NCBI RefSeq assembly: GCF_002197815.1
Contig: NZ_NIUB01000006.1
Span: 62,001-126,000, forward strand
Direction of reading: 5' to 3'
Origin: Pseudomonas oleovorans subsp. oleovorans
GTDB taxonomy: Bacteria; Pseudomonadota; Gammaproteobacteria; Pseudomonadales; Pseudomonadaceae
DNA: 64,000 bases
Shown here: positions 31,923 through 43,828 of the stretch, in pieces
Position numbering within the stretch: position 1 is the stretch's first letter
Layout of the letters: every line of letters begins with the position of its first letter
Notes under the pieces: generated by a model
Databases searched by the model: none
What the model was told of the DNA's origin: nothing
What the model saw: only the letters and a program-made list of their open reading frames with translations
Position numbers and translations under genes: made by a program

Positions 31923-34405
31923 AGCGGTAGTTTGTCCATGATTTCAGGGTTGATTTCGAAGGGGTCTTCACCCTCGGTGACTGGCATATCGAAATGCTCG
32001 AAGGCCATGTCGTTGATCTGCTCCAATGCTCCGTCGAGCATGAGCTCCATATCGCTTGCAACCGCCTCCAACTCGTCGCGAGACCACTCAGTACGGGATA
32101 CGAGTACGCGCAGGAAGGCTGAGTGATCGGCGTCTAATCCACAGATGGAGGAAGTATCCTCGACAGTCTCTTCGACAACGACCTCATCCGGCTCAGCAGG
32201 CTTGTCATCAACGAAAACCTGAGCCAGCAGCGCAGATACCTGTTCCGTTTCACGCTGCAACTGAGCGATGCGCTCCTGGTCCAGAGCAAATCCGCCAACG
32301 GGCTTGGACGGAGTTGCTCCGGGTATGGAGGGCGTTGTCTGCGATGAGCCAACGGGGCTGCCACTGGCGGCCACATGAAGGTCGCTGTACAGCGATTGCG
32401 GATCCAGCTGCAGGGTCTTGTAGACACGCTCCAGCAACTTCACCTCTGCGGGGCTAACCTCGCCGTCGACCTGCGCCAAGTGAGCGAGAAAAGCCGCCAC
32501 AACCCTCTTCGCTGGCCCGGCTAGGGGCTCCAGTTTCTTCTTCAGGCTTTGCAGAGTTAGTGGCTGGTTAAGCTGCAGACGCAGGTGGGCCTTCAGGCGT
32601 TTCCGATGAGCACCGCTCAGGTGACTCCAGGAGTCGATATGCTGGGATAGCAGCATAATTTCCTGCGGCGACGTGTCACCATCGGCCGCCGCCACAGCAC
32701 AAGCAAGGTCCAACGTAACAGAGGCGGCGCTATAAGCCGGCGAAGACCGCAGATCGCCATCTTCAGACTGGGTCGCAAAGAGCGCCACATTGTCCTCTGA
32801 CTTGGGTGTTCGGCTGCCTGCCAGCACATCCGGCTCGATACCTATGTGTAATGACTCCAGCGCGCGGGCGAGCGTCAGAACCTTGTCTCGCGACAGGCTA
32901 CCTGCACTCTGCAGCCGCCCTGCCAGCTCACCGAAGCTCATGACCACCATGCCGTCGCCGATGCGTTGTTTCAGCTCGTCGAGCGCTGTTCGAGCAGTTG
33001 GCGGCCACAGGTTTACGGGCAGCTGTAACAGTCCTTCTAGTGCATCAGGAGTGCTGGGGTTGCGGCCGAGATAACGACTGTAGGGCTCCAACTGCACCGT
33101 GCATTCGTCAACCAACTGCTGCAGCTTTTTCCGAGCTGCGCTGGTCGCAGTGACATCAGGAATACCGGATAGGCCATCCAGCTCTTGGGGTGGTAGACCC
33201 GCAGAAGCGGTGTTGTATTGAAGTCTCAGACGGGTCTTGTTCTGAGGGAGCACCATACCAGCGCCATAGCGTTCCTCGTAGCACATACGGAACAACTGGG
33301 CGAACGCTTCTTTACAGCGGGTTACAGGTGTCCGCTTCCCGATGTTGTGATCAGACAGCACCCAGGCCAACGCCCAGTCTGCCGGCATTGGTTGCTTGTC
33401 AGCAGCCAACTGTCCCAGGCCAATACGTAGCTCTATGGGCATTTCATAGCCGTAAGACAACGGTGCCGGCGGCGCCTTTTGATAGCGGCGGGCAAGCACT
33501 TGACCTTGACGGAGGAAGTCTACGAAGCGACTGGCGTAGGTATTGAACGAATGATTCTCGTCGTAGATCGAGAGCAACCTTTCGACCTCGGCAATGATGC
33601 TAGGTATCTCGGCGGCTGCAGCCTGATCCTTCTTCGCATCGACGAATGCCCTGCGCTCCAGGCCATAGAAGAACAGGAATACGTAGCCGATGTTGGCATG
33701 CGGAGCCTTCCGACCACTGGATAGCCATTGCAGATATGCGCGCCGAGCTTCAGGGGTGATGTTGTCGTAACTGGGCCAGTAAGAAGTGAGACGCTCAGCG
33801 ATATCAACAATGCCCCGTGCAACCTTCAGCTTCGGGTTGATCAGCGAGGGTTCCGAAGATCCATAGCGGCTGTTTCGATCCTCACCGACATAGATCAGGC
33901 CGCCAGAAATCTTCTCGCCAGCAACCTCAATGGGTTCGCCAGCGGAAAGCCAGCGCACCTTGGCACTAGCCAGGTCCGCCGGCGCACTCGGAATTCGGTG
34001 GGAAGGCCACTCGGCGGCCTCAAGTGTCACGGTAAAGAAACCTGAGCTGTCCCGCTTTGCCGAAACCTGCTGGGGCGAGGCCGGGACTTGAGCCGATACA
34101 GACGGCTCACCTGGGGGAAAAACCTCGTCCAAAGAGAACGTCAGCCCCATGCTCGTGGGGGCATCAGAGGAGCTTGAACGAGCGACCTCTCGACGGAACG
34201 GCTGCTTAGCCGGTGGCGAAGATACGGCTGGTGGTTTGCTGAAAGCCTTGATGATCAGCCAACCACCCATACCAATAATGGCTACTCCACCCAAGACAAC
34301 CCACACCCCCTTGGGAACGGAAGCAAGCAGCCCGATCACTATGGCGCCCAGAACCATCACTCCAGATACACCGGACTTGCTGCTGCGCCTACGCTTCCTT
34401 GCCAT
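31919..34405 (-). CDS. sngA: Membrane-anchored TerB-N/TerB-C protein of a Shango-type defence operon
   Basis: 828 aa. After a basic N-terminus (MARKRRRSSKSG) two hydrophobic helices, about residues 12-30 and 33-55, anchor it in the membrane. A long central TerB-N region (residues 150-450) follows, then a TerB domain near 590-690 with acidic DGDTSPQE and DGEVSPAE motifs, and an acidic TerB-C tail. Comparative genomics has linked TerB-N/TerB-C proteins with a helicase and ATPase to DNA-processing stress systems, and this set was later named Shango. The ATG at 34405 with GGGGAG upstream is preferred to a TTG 66 bp earlier. Confidence 0.88.
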   Translation of the reverse strand: MARKRRRSSKSGVSGVMVLGAIVIGLLASVPKGVWVVLGGVAIIGMGGWLIIKAFSKPPAVSSPPAKQPFRREVARSSSSDAPTSMGLTFSLDEVFPPGEPSVSAQVPASPQQVSAKRDSSGFFTVTLEAAEWPSHRIPSAPADLASAKVRWLSAGEPIEVAGEKISGGLIYVGEDRNSRYGSSEPSLINPKLKVARGIVDIAERLTSYWPSYDNITPEARRAYLQWLSSGRKAPHANIGYVFLFFYGLERRAFVDAKKDQAAAAEIPSIIAEVERLLSIYDENHSFNTYASRFVDFLRQGQVLARRYQKAPPAPLSYGYEMPIELRIGLGQLAADKQPMPADWALAWVLSDHNIGKRTPVTRCKEAFAQLFRMCYEERYGAGMVLPQNKTRLRLQYNTASAGLPPQELDGLSGIPDVTATSAARKKLQQLVDECTVQLEPYSRYLGRNPSTPDALEGLLQLPVNLWPPTARTALDELKQRIGDGMVVMSFGELAGRLQSAGSLSRDKVLTLARALESLHIGIEPDVLAGSRTPKSEDNVALFATQSEDGDLRSSPAYSAASVTLDLACAVAAADGDTSPQEIMLLSQHIDSWSHLSGAHRKRLKAHLRLQLNQPLTLQSLKKKLEPLAGPAKRVVAAFLAHLAQVDGEVSPAEVKLLERVYKTLQLDPQSLYSDLHVAASGSPVGSSQTTPSIPGATPSKPVGGFALDQERIAQLQRETEQVSALLAQVFVDDKPAEPDEVVVEETVEDTSSICGLDADHSAFLRVLVSRTEWSRDELEAVASDMELMLDGALEQINDMAFEHFDMPVTEGEDPFEINPEIMDKLPL

Positions 34406-34638
34406 CGCCTCGACTCCCCTAAAGCTATGCTGGCCGTTTGGCAGTATCGGAAATTCGAATGCATCAGCCAATACCTCGCCGATAACTCTAGCACCGCCGT
34501 CGTTACCCTATGAGACAGCGGAGTGAAGTGTCCTCGCTTTCGTAGCCGCGGTATGACCGCTGTTGGCCGTTCTCGGCCTGTTCTAGGGCGCCCGCGTTAT
34601 CGGGGCGTCCCAAAAATTTGACGACATGTGACGGTTAG

Positions 34639-34663
34639 CGCGAGCCGGTAAGGCCGGCTCGCG
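34639..34663. repeat. Perfect 10-bp inverted repeat upstream of the Shango operon
   Basis: CGCGAGCCGG, a 5-bp spacer and CCGGCTCGCG. It lies downstream of the small gene at 34674 and may be a terminator without a T-run or a protein site. Confidence 0.5.
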
Positions 34664-34673
34664 AACATCCGCT

Positions 34674-34970
34674 TCACAGCTCCAAGGAAAGGGGTTTAGC
34701 CGACTGGCCGCAGCACTTGGGTGAGCATATGCGCTGGTGGATGCGGCTGAGGAAGCCTACTTCGAAGGCTCTCCGTTCTATCGCGCATGGCAGTAAGTCG
34801 CGCTCGGCGATCATGACCGCCCAGAGCCAGCCGCTGCGGGCGTTGTCGAGCCAGGTTTGGGCCAGCTTCACGCCTTGGTTGAATGCCTCTCTGCAGTCAG
34901 CAGCCCAGATGATCTCGACACCTGGGTGGCCATCATGGGGAGGCAGGCAGGTCATTACGCCTTTGCTCAT
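34674..34970 (-). CDS. Hypothetical protein, second of a small island gene pair
   Basis: 98 aa, starting MSKGVMTCLPPHDGHPGVEI with GAGGTGCGAG before the ATG. It has a C-terminal CSPKCCG and no recognised domain. Its ATG overlaps the stop of the gene at 34967-35236 (ATGA), so the two are coupled. Small pairs of this sort follow C4-type RNAs in phage satellites and islands. Confidence 0.6.
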   Translation of the reverse strand: MSKGVMTCLPPHDGHPGVEIIWAADCREAFNQGVKLAQTWLDNARSGWLWAVMIAERDLLPCAIERRAFEVGFLSRIHQRICSPKCCGQSAKPLSLEL

Positions 34971-35236
34971 CTCGCACCTCCTCGCGCCTCGGATAGGGCT
35001 CGACGATAGAGCACGACCATTTCGTCGAGCAGATCCAGAGCTGAGTAAGCAGCGATCCGTATGCGCAGGTCTGCCGGCTGCAGCCCATCAGGTTCAGCCA
35101 GTTGATCCAGCAGATTGCCGAGCATGACGCCACGCAGTTCAGCTGCAGCTTCAGCGGGTAGATGAGAGCCTTCGGATTCATGCAGCGGGCTTCGCTGCAG
35201 CGGAAAAGGTACAATGCAGGATTCGAACTCAGCCAT
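34967..35236 (-). CDS. Hypothetical protein, first of a small island gene pair
   Basis: 89 aa, MAEFESCIVPFPLQRSPLHE onward, predicted helical in the C-terminal 50 residues. GGAGGTG lies 6 bp before the ATG. Not recognised. It is the first gene downstream of the structured RNA at 35353-35452 and is probably controlled by it. Confidence 0.65.
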   Translation of the reverse strand: MAEFESCIVPFPLQRSPLHESEGSHLPAEAAAELRGVMLGNLLDQLAEPDGLQPADLRIRIAAYSALDLLDEMVVLYRRALSEARGGAR

Positions 35237-35352
35237 GGCACACCTCCAGGTCAGAGGTGTGCAGCAGTAATAGAAGCCCAAGGCGGAGCTCTCGGGTAAA
35301 AAGGGGGTAGCGCATTTTCCTTATGCTCCTTCGTGAGATTAAGGAGCCGCAG

Positions 35353-35452
35353 CCATTCGCTACCACACGAATGGAGGCGGACCGTGCAAGGGTGGTAGAC
35401 CGACCCACGAAGGAAGGCCGGCCAGGCAAAAGCCTGCCTCACACGGCCCGCC
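35353..35452 (-). ncRNA. C4-like antisense RNA (candidate)
   Basis: Read on the minus strand, GGCGGGCCGTG (35442-35452) pairs with CACGGTCCGCC (35376-35386), enclosing a GGCAGGC-tttt-GCCTGGCC hairpin, and a CCATTCG/CGAATGG hairpin (35353-35374) follows at once. Size, stem order and place upstream of small genes resemble the C4 antisense RNA that controls ash/ant-type genes in P1, P4-like satellites and many islands. Identification is by eye only; a covariance-model match would be needed for certainty. Confidence 0.5.
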
Positions 35453-35864
35453 ATAAATGCACGAGAAAACAGCAGATCCTGAGAAGGGCCTACTCTCGTT
35501 TATGACGCAACCGCGCCTTCGTGTGAATCGGGCTACCACACCCGGCCGTGGGATTGACCACGACGGGCGCACTCTAGCCCGAGGGTTTCAGGATGGCAAC
35601 CTACTCTGGCGTAGCTGAGATTGGAGACGGGTAACTCCTCGGCCTCTGATTCGGCGGCGGCATGTTCGAACTCGTCTCGAGGGCAGGGTACGGATAATAT
35701 GAGGGCTGATTGATGATGGTGCCGCCAGAGCCGTCGCCCCGCAAATCGATCTATCTCCCGCGTCAGCAAAAGCTCTGCGCGATTGACGGTAGAAGTGACG
35801 GTAGGGCTCCATTGCAATCACAACGAATCCCCTAAGCCAAGCGGGCTCGGGCGGCTTGTTGATG
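35453..35864. other. Island end segment without a supportable gene
   Basis: An open frame of 94 codons at 35533-35817 on the minus strand has no ATG start, no ribosome site and unusual composition. The segment probably holds the promoter of the C4-like RNA and integrase-binding sites near the attachment core. Confidence 0.45.
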
Positions 35865-35879
35865 ATCGAGTGGGAGTGA
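35865..35879 (+). other. guaA: guaA 3' end / island attachment core (attR candidate)
   Basis: ATCGAGTGGGAGTGA encodes Ile-Glu-Trp-Glu-stop, the invariant C-terminus of GMP synthase, but the sequence upstream no longer encodes GuaA. The terminator and the multicopper oxidase gene that normally follow guaA are in place. This is what site-specific integration into the 3' end of guaA leaves at the far junction: the intact guaA would be at the other end of the island, outside the window. Confidence 0.7.
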
Positions 35880-35899
35880 TCCCCGGCGCTGTATGAAGA

Positions 35900-35921
35900 A
35901 ACCGGCTTAGGCCGGTTTTTT
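35900..35921 (+). terminator. Rho-independent terminator, presumably of guaA
   Basis: AACCGGC, TTAG, GCCGGTT and then a T-run, 21 bp after the guaA stop codon. Confidence 0.85.
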
Positions 35922-36036
35922 CATGCCTGCAGATCGGTGCTGCGGCAACCCGTCTCTGTTTGCGGACTCGTTTTTCAAGTGATGAAAATGAGAAGATACC
36001 GCAAATGAGTATGGCTACAGATTGCCGAGGATGAAA

Positions 36037-37407
36037 ATGTCGTTTACCCGCAGACAAGTGCTCGCCGGCCTGGCTGGCCTCGGTGTTGCCGGCCTGGGCG
36101 CCGGTGGCGTGCGTTACTGGCTGGGGCGCCCGGAAAATGTGGCGACTCACGACTATGAGCTGATCGCCGCGCCGCTTGATCTGGAGCTGGTGCCGGGGCA
36201 GGTGACGCCGGCCTGGGCTTATGGCGGGCAGGCGCCGGGTGTCGAATTGCGCTGTCGTCAGGGCGAGCGTCTGCGGGTGCGCTTCATCAATAAACTGGAT
36301 GTGCAGAGCACCATTCACTGGCATGGCATTCGTCTGCCGCTGGAAATGGACGGTGTGCCTTACGTTTCCCAGGCGCCAGTGTTGCCGGGCGAGTATTTTG
36401 ACTATGACTTCATCTGCCACGATGCCGGCAGCTTCTGGTATCACCCGCATACCACCAGTGCCGAGCAGTTGGGGCGCGGCCTGGTCGGGCCGTTGATTGT
36501 CGAGGAGCGTGAGCCGAGCGGCTTTGGCCATGAGCGCACGTTGAGTCTTAAGACTTGGCACATCGACGAGCAGGGCGCCTTCACCGAGTTTCTGGTACCG
36601 CGTCAGGCGGCGCGTGAGGGTACGCGTGGGCGCTTGACTACCATCAACGGTGAACCCAACCCGACTCTCGACTTGCCGGCAGGGCAGGTGGTGCGTCTGC
36701 GTCTGATCAATGTCGACAACACCGTGACCTATCGGCTCAATTTGCCGGGTGGAGAGGCGCGCATCTATGCGCTGGACGGTAATCCGGTGCAGCCGCGCCC
36801 CTTGGGCAAGGAATACTGGCTGGGGCCGGGCATGCGCGTCGATCTGGCGCTGAGGGTACCGGCAGTCGGTGAAGCCTTGTCGCTGCGCAATGGGCCGCTG
36901 CGTCTGGCGACGCTCAAGGGTGTAGCCACTGGCGAAACGGCGGGAAGCTGGCCGCCGCCCCTGCCGGCCAACCCGATTGCCGAGCCGGATCTGGCGCGCG
37001 CCGAAACGCTGCGTTTCAACTTCGAGTGGGCGGCGATGCTGTCCGGTAACGTCGAGCGTGGCGGCAGTTACAAGTATTGGCAGATCAATGGCCAGGCCTG
37101 GGATATCAATGACAAAACCTGTGCCGAGCGCCCGATTGCCACGCTGAAGAAGGATGGCCACTACATCTTCGTGCTCCGCAACATGGCGCAGTACCAGCAC
37201 CCGATTCACCTGCACGGCATGACTTTCAAGGTGCTGAGCTCGGACCGACGCAAAATCATTCCCTACTTCACCGACACCTACCTGTTGGGCAAGAATGAGA
37301 CGGCGCGCATCGCCTTCGTCGCCGATAATCCCGGTGTGTGGATGTTCCACTGCCACGTCATCGACCATATGGAAACGGGGCTGATGGCGGCCATCGAAGT
37401 GGTGTAG
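36037..37407 (+). CDS. Multicopper oxidase, Tat-exported
   Basis: 456 aa. The N-terminal SFTRRQVLAGLAGLGVAGLG is a twin-arginine signal. Copper motifs are all present: HWHG near 92-95, WYHPH near 133-137, HPIHLHG near 388-394 and HCHVIDH near 438-444. The enzyme should be a periplasmic laccase/cuprous-oxidase type protein. The start at 36037 is chosen because GAGG lies 6 bp upstream; an ATG two codons earlier is possible. It lies where Pseudomonas has its multicopper oxidase downstream of guaA. Confidence 0.88.
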   Translation: MSFTRRQVLAGLAGLGVAGLGAGGVRYWLGRPENVATHDYELIAAPLDLELVPGQVTPAWAYGGQAPGVELRCRQGERLRVRFINKLDVQSTIHWHGIRLPLEMDGVPYVSQAPVLPGEYFDYDFICHDAGSFWYHPHTTSAEQLGRGLVGPLIVEEREPSGFGHERTLSLKTWHIDEQGAFTEFLVPRQAAREGTRGRLTTINGEPNPTLDLPAGQVVRLRLINVDNTVTYRLNLPGGEARIYALDGNPVQPRPLGKEYWLGPGMRVDLALRVPAVGEALSLRNGPLRLATLKGVATGETAGSWPPPLPANPIAEPDLARAETLRFNFEWAAMLSGNVERGGSYKYWQINGQAWDINDKTCAERPIATLKKDGHYIFVLRNMAQYQHPIHLHGMTFKVLSSDRRKIIPYFTDTYLLGKNETARIAFVADNPGVWMFHCHVIDHMETGLMAAIEVV

Positions 37408-37448
37408 GGTAGGCGCCGTTTTTCGCCGGCACCCTATGGATTGTTGCA

Positions 37449-37925
37449 ATGAAACGACCGCAGATCATCGACCGCTCGCGTGACGAGCACTTCATGCGCC
37501 TGGCGCTGGCGCAGGCGCATCTGGGGGCTGAGCAGGGCGAGGTGCCGGTCGGTGCCGTGCTGGTGCAGGACGGTGAGGTGGTGGGGCAGGGGTTCAACTG
37601 CCCGATTCTGCGTCATGACCCCAGCGCCCATGCCGAGATGGTGGCGATCCGTGCGGCGGCGCAAAGCGTGCAGAACTATCGACTGCCCGGCAGCACCCTG
37701 TACGTCACCCTGGAACCCTGCAGCATGTGTGCAGGTTTGATCGTGCATGCGCGGGTCGCCCGCGTGGTGTTCGCCGCCAGCGAGCCGCGTGCGGGGGTGG
37801 CGATCAGTCAGGGGCAGTTCTTCGATCAGGCTTTTCTCAACCACCGCGTGCAGGTGGAAGGGGGCTTGCTGGCCGAAGAGAGCGGGGCGCTGTTGAAAGC
37901 GTTCTTCAAGGCTCGGCGCGCCTGA
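37449..37925 (+). CDS. tadA: tRNA adenosine(34) deaminase
   Basis: 158 aa. The zinc deaminase motif is His61-Ala-Glu63 with Cys91-x2-Cys94 (PCSMC). It converts A34 to inosine in tRNA-Arg(ACG), which is essential for decoding. It follows the multicopper oxidase by 41 bp on the same strand. A single arm of the GCAATCCGG repeat family lies just downstream. Confidence 0.95.
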   Translation: MKRPQIIDRSRDEHFMRLALAQAHLGAEQGEVPVGAVLVQDGEVVGQGFNCPILRHDPSAHAEMVAIRAAAQSVQNYRLPGSTLYVTLEPCSMCAGLIVHARVARVVFAASEPRAGVAISQGQFFDQAFLNHRVQVEGGLLAEESGALLKAFFKARRA

Positions 37926-38018
37926 GTGATGTAGCCCGGATGCAATCCGGGGCGAATGCGGGCTGCTGTCGAACCTCTTTCAGGATTGCGTCTTGCCACT
38001 TGGTGCGAGTGGCGCACC

Positions 38019-39599
<1,581 letters not shown>

Positions 39600-39656
39600 T
39601 TAGGCTAGAATGCACGGCCTCCAAGTACACACTCTTGCCCAGAGGCTGTCCCGACG

Positions 39657-42600
39657 ATGTTGATTCTGCGCGGCGCTCCCGCCCTTTCCGCTTTCCGCCA
39701 TGGCAAATTGCTCGAGCAACTGACCAGCAAGGTGCCGGCCGTGACCGGGCTGTACGCCGAGTTCGCGCATTTTGCCGATGTCACCGGCGTACTCGACGCC
39801 GATGAGGAGCAAGTGCTGGCCCGCCTGCTCAAGTACGGCCCGAACGTGCCGGTGCAGGAGCCCAGCGGCAAGCTGTTCCTGACCATTCCGCGTTTCGGCA
39901 CCATTTCGCCCTGGTCGAGCAAGGCCAGCGACATTGCCCGCAACTGCGGCCTGGCCAAGGTTCAGCGCCTGGAACGTGGTATCGCCTATTACGTCAGCGG
40001 CGAACTAAGCGAAGCCGACAGCACTGCCGTCGCCAGCCTGCTGCACGACTGCATGACCCAGCTTGTTCTGAATGCCCTCGAGGACGCCGCCGCGCTGTTC
40101 AGTCATGCCGAGCCCAAGCCGCTGACCGCCGTGGACGTCCTCGGCGGTGGCCGCGCCGCGCTGGAGCAGGCCAACCTGGATCTGGGCCTGGCCCTGGCCG
40201 AGGACGAAATCGACTACCTGGTGAAGAGCTTCAATGACCTGGGGCGCAATCCGCACGACATCGAACTGATGATGTTTGCCCAGGCCAACTCCGAGCACTG
40301 CCGCCACAAGATCTTCAATGCCAGCTGGGACATCGACGGCGAGAGCCAGGACAAGTCGCTGTTCGGCATGATCAAGAACACCTACCAGATGCACAACGAA
40401 GGTGTGCTGTCCGCCTACAAGGACAACGCCTCGGTGATCAAAGGCCACACCGCCGGGCGTTTCTTCCCCAACCCGGAAACTCGCCAGTACGGCGCGGTGC
40501 AGGAGCCGGTACACATTCTGATGAAGGTCGAGACGCACAACCACCCGACCGCCATCGCCCCGTTCCCTGGCGCGGCCACCGGCTCCGGTGGTGAGATTCG
40601 TGACGAAGGCGCGACCGGCCGTGGTGCCAAGCCGAAGGCCGGCCTGACCGGTTTCTCGGTCTCCAACCTGAATATCCCCGATTTCCTCCAGCCCTGGGAA
40701 AAGCCCTACGGCAAGCCCGAGCGCATCGTCAGCGCGCTGGACATCATGATCGAAGGCCCGCTGGGTGGCGCTGCGTTCAACAACGAGTTCGGTCGCCCGG
40801 CACTTAATGGCTACTTCCGTACCTTCGAGCAGGCTGTCAGCAGCCCCCGCGGTGAGGAAGTGCGTGGCTACCACAAGCCGATCATGCTCGCCGGCGGTCT
40901 CGGCAACATCCGCGAAAACCACGTACAGAAGGGCGAGATTTCCGTCGGTGCCAAACTGATCGTGCTCGGTGGCCCGGCCATGCTCATCGGCCTGGGCGGC
41001 GGCGCTGCTTCGTCGATGGCCACCGGTGCCAGCTCGGCCGATCTGGATTTTGCCTCGGTGCAGCGCGAGAACCCGGAAATGGAACGCCGTTGCCAGGAGG
41101 TCATCGACCGCTGCTGGCAGTTGGGCGAGGCCAATCCGATCAAGTTCATCCATGACGTCGGCGCCGGCGGTATCTCCAACGCCCTGCCGGAGCTGATCAA
41201 CGACGGTGGTCGCGGTGGCCGTTTCGAACTGCGTAACGTGCCCAATGACGAGCCGGGCATGGCCCCGCACGAGATCTGGTGCAACGAGTCGCAGGAGCGT
41301 TACGTGCTGTCCGTCGATGCGGCCGACTTCGAGCGTTTCCAGTCCATCTGCGAACGCGAGCGTTGCCCGTTCGCCGTGGTCGGCGAGGCCACTGCAGAGC
41401 CGCACCTGACCGTGACCGACAGCCACTTCAGCAACACCCCGGTGGACATGCCGCTGGAAGTGCTGCTGGGCAAGCCGCCGCGCATGCACCGCAGCGTGGC
41501 TCGCGAGGCGGAGCAGGGCGATGATTTCAGCGCCGCCAGCGTCGATATCGAAGAAGCCCTGGGTCGTGTGCTGCATCACCCGGCCGTGGCCAGCAAGAGC
41601 TTCCTGATCACCATCGGCGACCGCACCATCACCGGTCTGGTTGCTCGCGATCAGATGGTCGGCCCGTGGCAGGTGCCGGTGGCCGATTGCGCCGTGACCG
41701 CCACCAGCTTTGACGTCTACACCGGCGAAGCCATGGCCATGGGCGAGCGCACGCCGCTGGCGCTGCTCGACGCACCGGCCTCCGGCCGCATGGCGGTGGG
41801 TGAGACCATTACCAACCTGGCCGCTGCACGCATCGAGAAAATCTCCGACATCAAACTGTCGGCCAACTGGATGGCGGCTGCCGGCCACCCGGGCGAAGAC
41901 GCCCGCCTGTATGACACCGTCAAGGCTGTCGGCATGGAGCTGTGCCCGGCGCTGGGCATTACCATTCCGGTGGGCAAGGACTCCATGTCCATGAAAACCC
42001 GCTGGCAGGAAGAGGGCGTCGACAAGAGCGTGACCGCGCCGTTGTCGCTGGTGATCACCGGCTTCGCTCCGGTGCAGGACATCCGGCAGACCCTGACCCC
42101 GCAACTGCGCATGGACAAGGGCGAGACCGACCTGATCCTGATCGACCTCGGCCGCGGCCAGAACCGTATGGGCGCCTCGATCCTGGCGCAGGTCTATGCG
42201 CAGATCGGCCAGCAGGTGCCGGACCTCGACGACGCCGAAGACCTCAAGGCCTTCTTCGCCGTGATCCAGGGCCTGAATGCCGACGGCCACCTGCTGGCTT
42301 ACCACGACCGTTCCGACGGCGGTCTGCTGACCACCGTGCTGGAAATGGCCTTCGCTGGTCATTGCGGTCTGTCGCTGAACCTCGACGCGCTGGCTGATGA
42401 CAGCTCCGAGCTTCCAGCCGTGCTGTTCAACGAAGAGCTGGGTGCGGTGATCCAGGTACGCCAGGACGCCACGCCAGAAGTGCTGGCGCAGTTCAGCGCT
42501 GCCGGTCTGGACGACTGCGTGGCCGTGATCGGTCAGGCCGTGAACAACGGCGAGGTCAGCATCAGCTTCAATGGCGAGCCGGTGTTCGCTGGTGATCGTC

Positions 42601-43553
42601 GTCTGCTGCAGCGTCAGTGGGCCGAGACCAGCTATCGCATCCAGCGTCTGCGCGACAACGCCCAGGGGGCCGATCAGGAATTCGACCTGCTACTGGAAGA
42701 AGACAACCCCGGCCTTTCGGTCAAGCTCGGCTTCGACGTCAATCAGGACATTGCTGCGCCCTACATCAAGAAGGGCGTGCGTCCGCAAGTGGCGATCCTG
42801 CGCGAGCAGGGCGTCAATGGCCAGGTGGAAATGGCCGCCGCGTTCGACCGCGCCGGCTTCTCCGCCATCGACGTGCACATGAGCGATATCCTCGCCGGCC
42901 GCGTCAGCCTTGAAGAGTTCAAAGGTCTGGTGGCATGCGGCGGTTTCTCCTACGGCGACGTGCTCGGCGCCGGTGAAGGCTGGGCCAAGTCGGTGCTGTT
43001 CAACGCTCGCGCCCGCGATGCCTTCCAGGGTTTCTTCGAGCGTCGTGACAGCTTCACCCTTGGTGTATGCAACGGCTGCCAAATGATGAGCAATCTGCAC
43101 GAACTGATCCCGGGTACCGAGTTCTGGCCGCACTTCGTGCGCAACCGCTCCGAGCAGTTCGAAGCGCGCGTGGCCATGGTGCAGATTCAGGAGTCGGCGT
43201 CGATCTTCCTGCAGGGCATGGCAGGTTCGCGCATGCCGATCGCCATCGCTCACGGCGAGGGTCATGCCGAGTTCGAGAGCGAGGAGGCGCTGCTGGAGGC
43301 GGATCTGTCCGGCACCGTGGCCCTGCGCTACGTCGATAACCACGGCAAGGTCACTGAAGCCTACCCGGCCAACCCCAACGGTTCGCCGCGTGGCATTACC
43401 GGCCTGACCAGCCGCGACGGCCGCGTGACCATCATGATGCCGCACCCGGAGCGGGTATTTCGCGCCGTACAGAACTCCTGGCGCCCGGACGAGTGGCAGG
43501 AAGACGGCGGCTGGATGCGCATGTTCCGCAACGCCCGAGTGTGGGTGGACTAA
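39657..43553 (+). CDS. purL: Phosphoribosylformylglycinamidine synthase
   Basis: 1298 aa, the large single-chain form. N-terminal PurS-like domain; two AIRS-like domains ([20 protein letters not shown] near residue 297; [14 protein letters not shown] near 500); C-terminal class I glutaminase (Cys in [10 protein letters not shown] near 1140, HGEGH and the PHPERVF His/Glu). It converts FGAR and glutamine to FGAM in purine synthesis. A TAGAAT -10-like box lies at 39606-39611. Length and domains are complete. Confidence 0.97.
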   Translation: MLILRGAPALSAFRHGKLLEQLTSKVPAVTGLYAEFAHFADVTGVLDADEEQVLARLLKYGPNVPVQEPSGKLFLTIPRFGTISPWSSKASDIARNCGLAKVQRLERGIAYYVSGELSEADSTAVASLLHDCMTQLVLNALEDAAALFSHAEPKPLTAVDVLGGGRAALEQANLDLGLALAEDEIDYLVKSFNDLGRNPHDIELMMFAQANSEHCRHKIFNASWDIDGESQDKSLFGMIKNTYQMHNEGVLSAYKDNASVIKGHTAGRFFPNPETRQYGAVQEPVHILMKVETHNHPTAIAPFPGAATGSGGEIRDEGATGRGAKPKAGLTGFSVSNLNIPDFLQPWEKPYGKPERIVSALDIMIEGPLGGAAFNNEFGRPALNGYFRTFEQAVSSPRGEEVRGYHKPIMLAGGLGNIRENHVQKGEISVGAKLIVLGGPAMLIGLGGGAASSMATGASSADLDFASVQRENPEMERRCQEVIDRCWQLGEANPIKFIHDVGAGGISNALPELINDGGRGGRFELRNVPNDEPGMAPHEIWCNESQERYVLSVDAADFERFQSICERERCPFAVVGEATAEPHLTVTDSHFSNTPVDMPLEVLLGKPPRMHRSVAREAEQGDDFSAASVDIEEALGRVLHHPAVASKSFLITIGDRTITGLVARDQMVGPWQVPVADCAVTATSFDVYTGEAMAMGERTPLALLDAPASGRMAVGETITNLAAARIEKISDIKLSANWMAAAGHPGEDARLYDTVKAVGMELCPALGITIPVGKDSMSMKTRWQEEGVDKSVTAPLSLVITGFAPVQDIRQTLTPQLRMDKGETDLILIDLGRGQNRMGASILAQVYAQIGQQVPDLDDAEDLKAFFAVIQGLNADGHLLAYHDRSDGGLLTTVLEMAFAGHCGLSLNLDALADDSSELPAVLFNEELGAVIQVRQDATPEVLAQFSAAGLDDCVAVIGQAVNNGEVSISFNGEPVFAGDRRLLQRQWAETSYRIQRLRDNAQGADQEFDLLLEEDNPGLSVKLGFDVNQDIAAPYIKKGVRPQVAILREQGVNGQVEMAAAFDRAGFSAIDVHMSDILAGRVSLEEFKGLVACGGFSYGDVLGAGEGWAKSVLFNARARDAFQGFFERRDSFTLGVCNGCQMMSNLHELIPGTEFWPHFVRNRSEQFEARVAMVQIQESASIFLQGMAGSRMPIAIAHGEGHAEFESEEALLEADLSGTVALRYVDNHGKVTEAYPANPNGSPRGITGLTSRDGRVTIMMPHPERVFRAVQNSWRPDEWQEDGGWMRMFRNARVWVD

Positions 43554-43580
43554 AAGCGGTCGCGTAGCGGCCCTCTGCTA

Positions 43581-43606
43581 ACCCTCTCCCGCTTGCGGGA
43601 GAGGGT
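43581..43606. repeat. Inverted repeat of the CCCTCTCCC family
   Basis: ACCCTCTCCCGC and its complement with a 2-bp spacer; more CCCTCTCC/GGGAGAGG copies lie at 43612-43626 and 43684-43738. It is a common Pseudomonas intergenic repeat. The whole gap 43554-43828 is made of such repeats. Confidence 0.75.
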
Positions 43607-43828
43607 GCCCGAAGGGCGGGAGAGGGCAAAAGCGGCCGCGCTCCGATCCAGCTTGAGCTGGCACCGGTGTATAGCGAACGCCGAACCCTCTCCCCAGCCC
43701 TCTCCACTAGGCGTGCCCCCAATAAATGGGAGAGGGAGCCGATCGTGGAGCGCGTAACCCGGATGCAATCCGGGAAGCCGTTGCCAAACCCTCTGCTCGG
43801 ATTCCATCCGAACCACACAGGCCCAGCC

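Noticed and set aside
31919..34405. Tellurite-resistance operon
   Set aside because: The TerB domain alone suggested this, but terC, terD and terZ are absent and the partners are an ATPase and a helicase typical of Shango.
35533..35817. 94-codon frame on the minus strand near the island end
   Set aside because: It begins at a TTG, has no ribosome site and no recognisable domain, and lies between the C4-like RNA and the attachment core.
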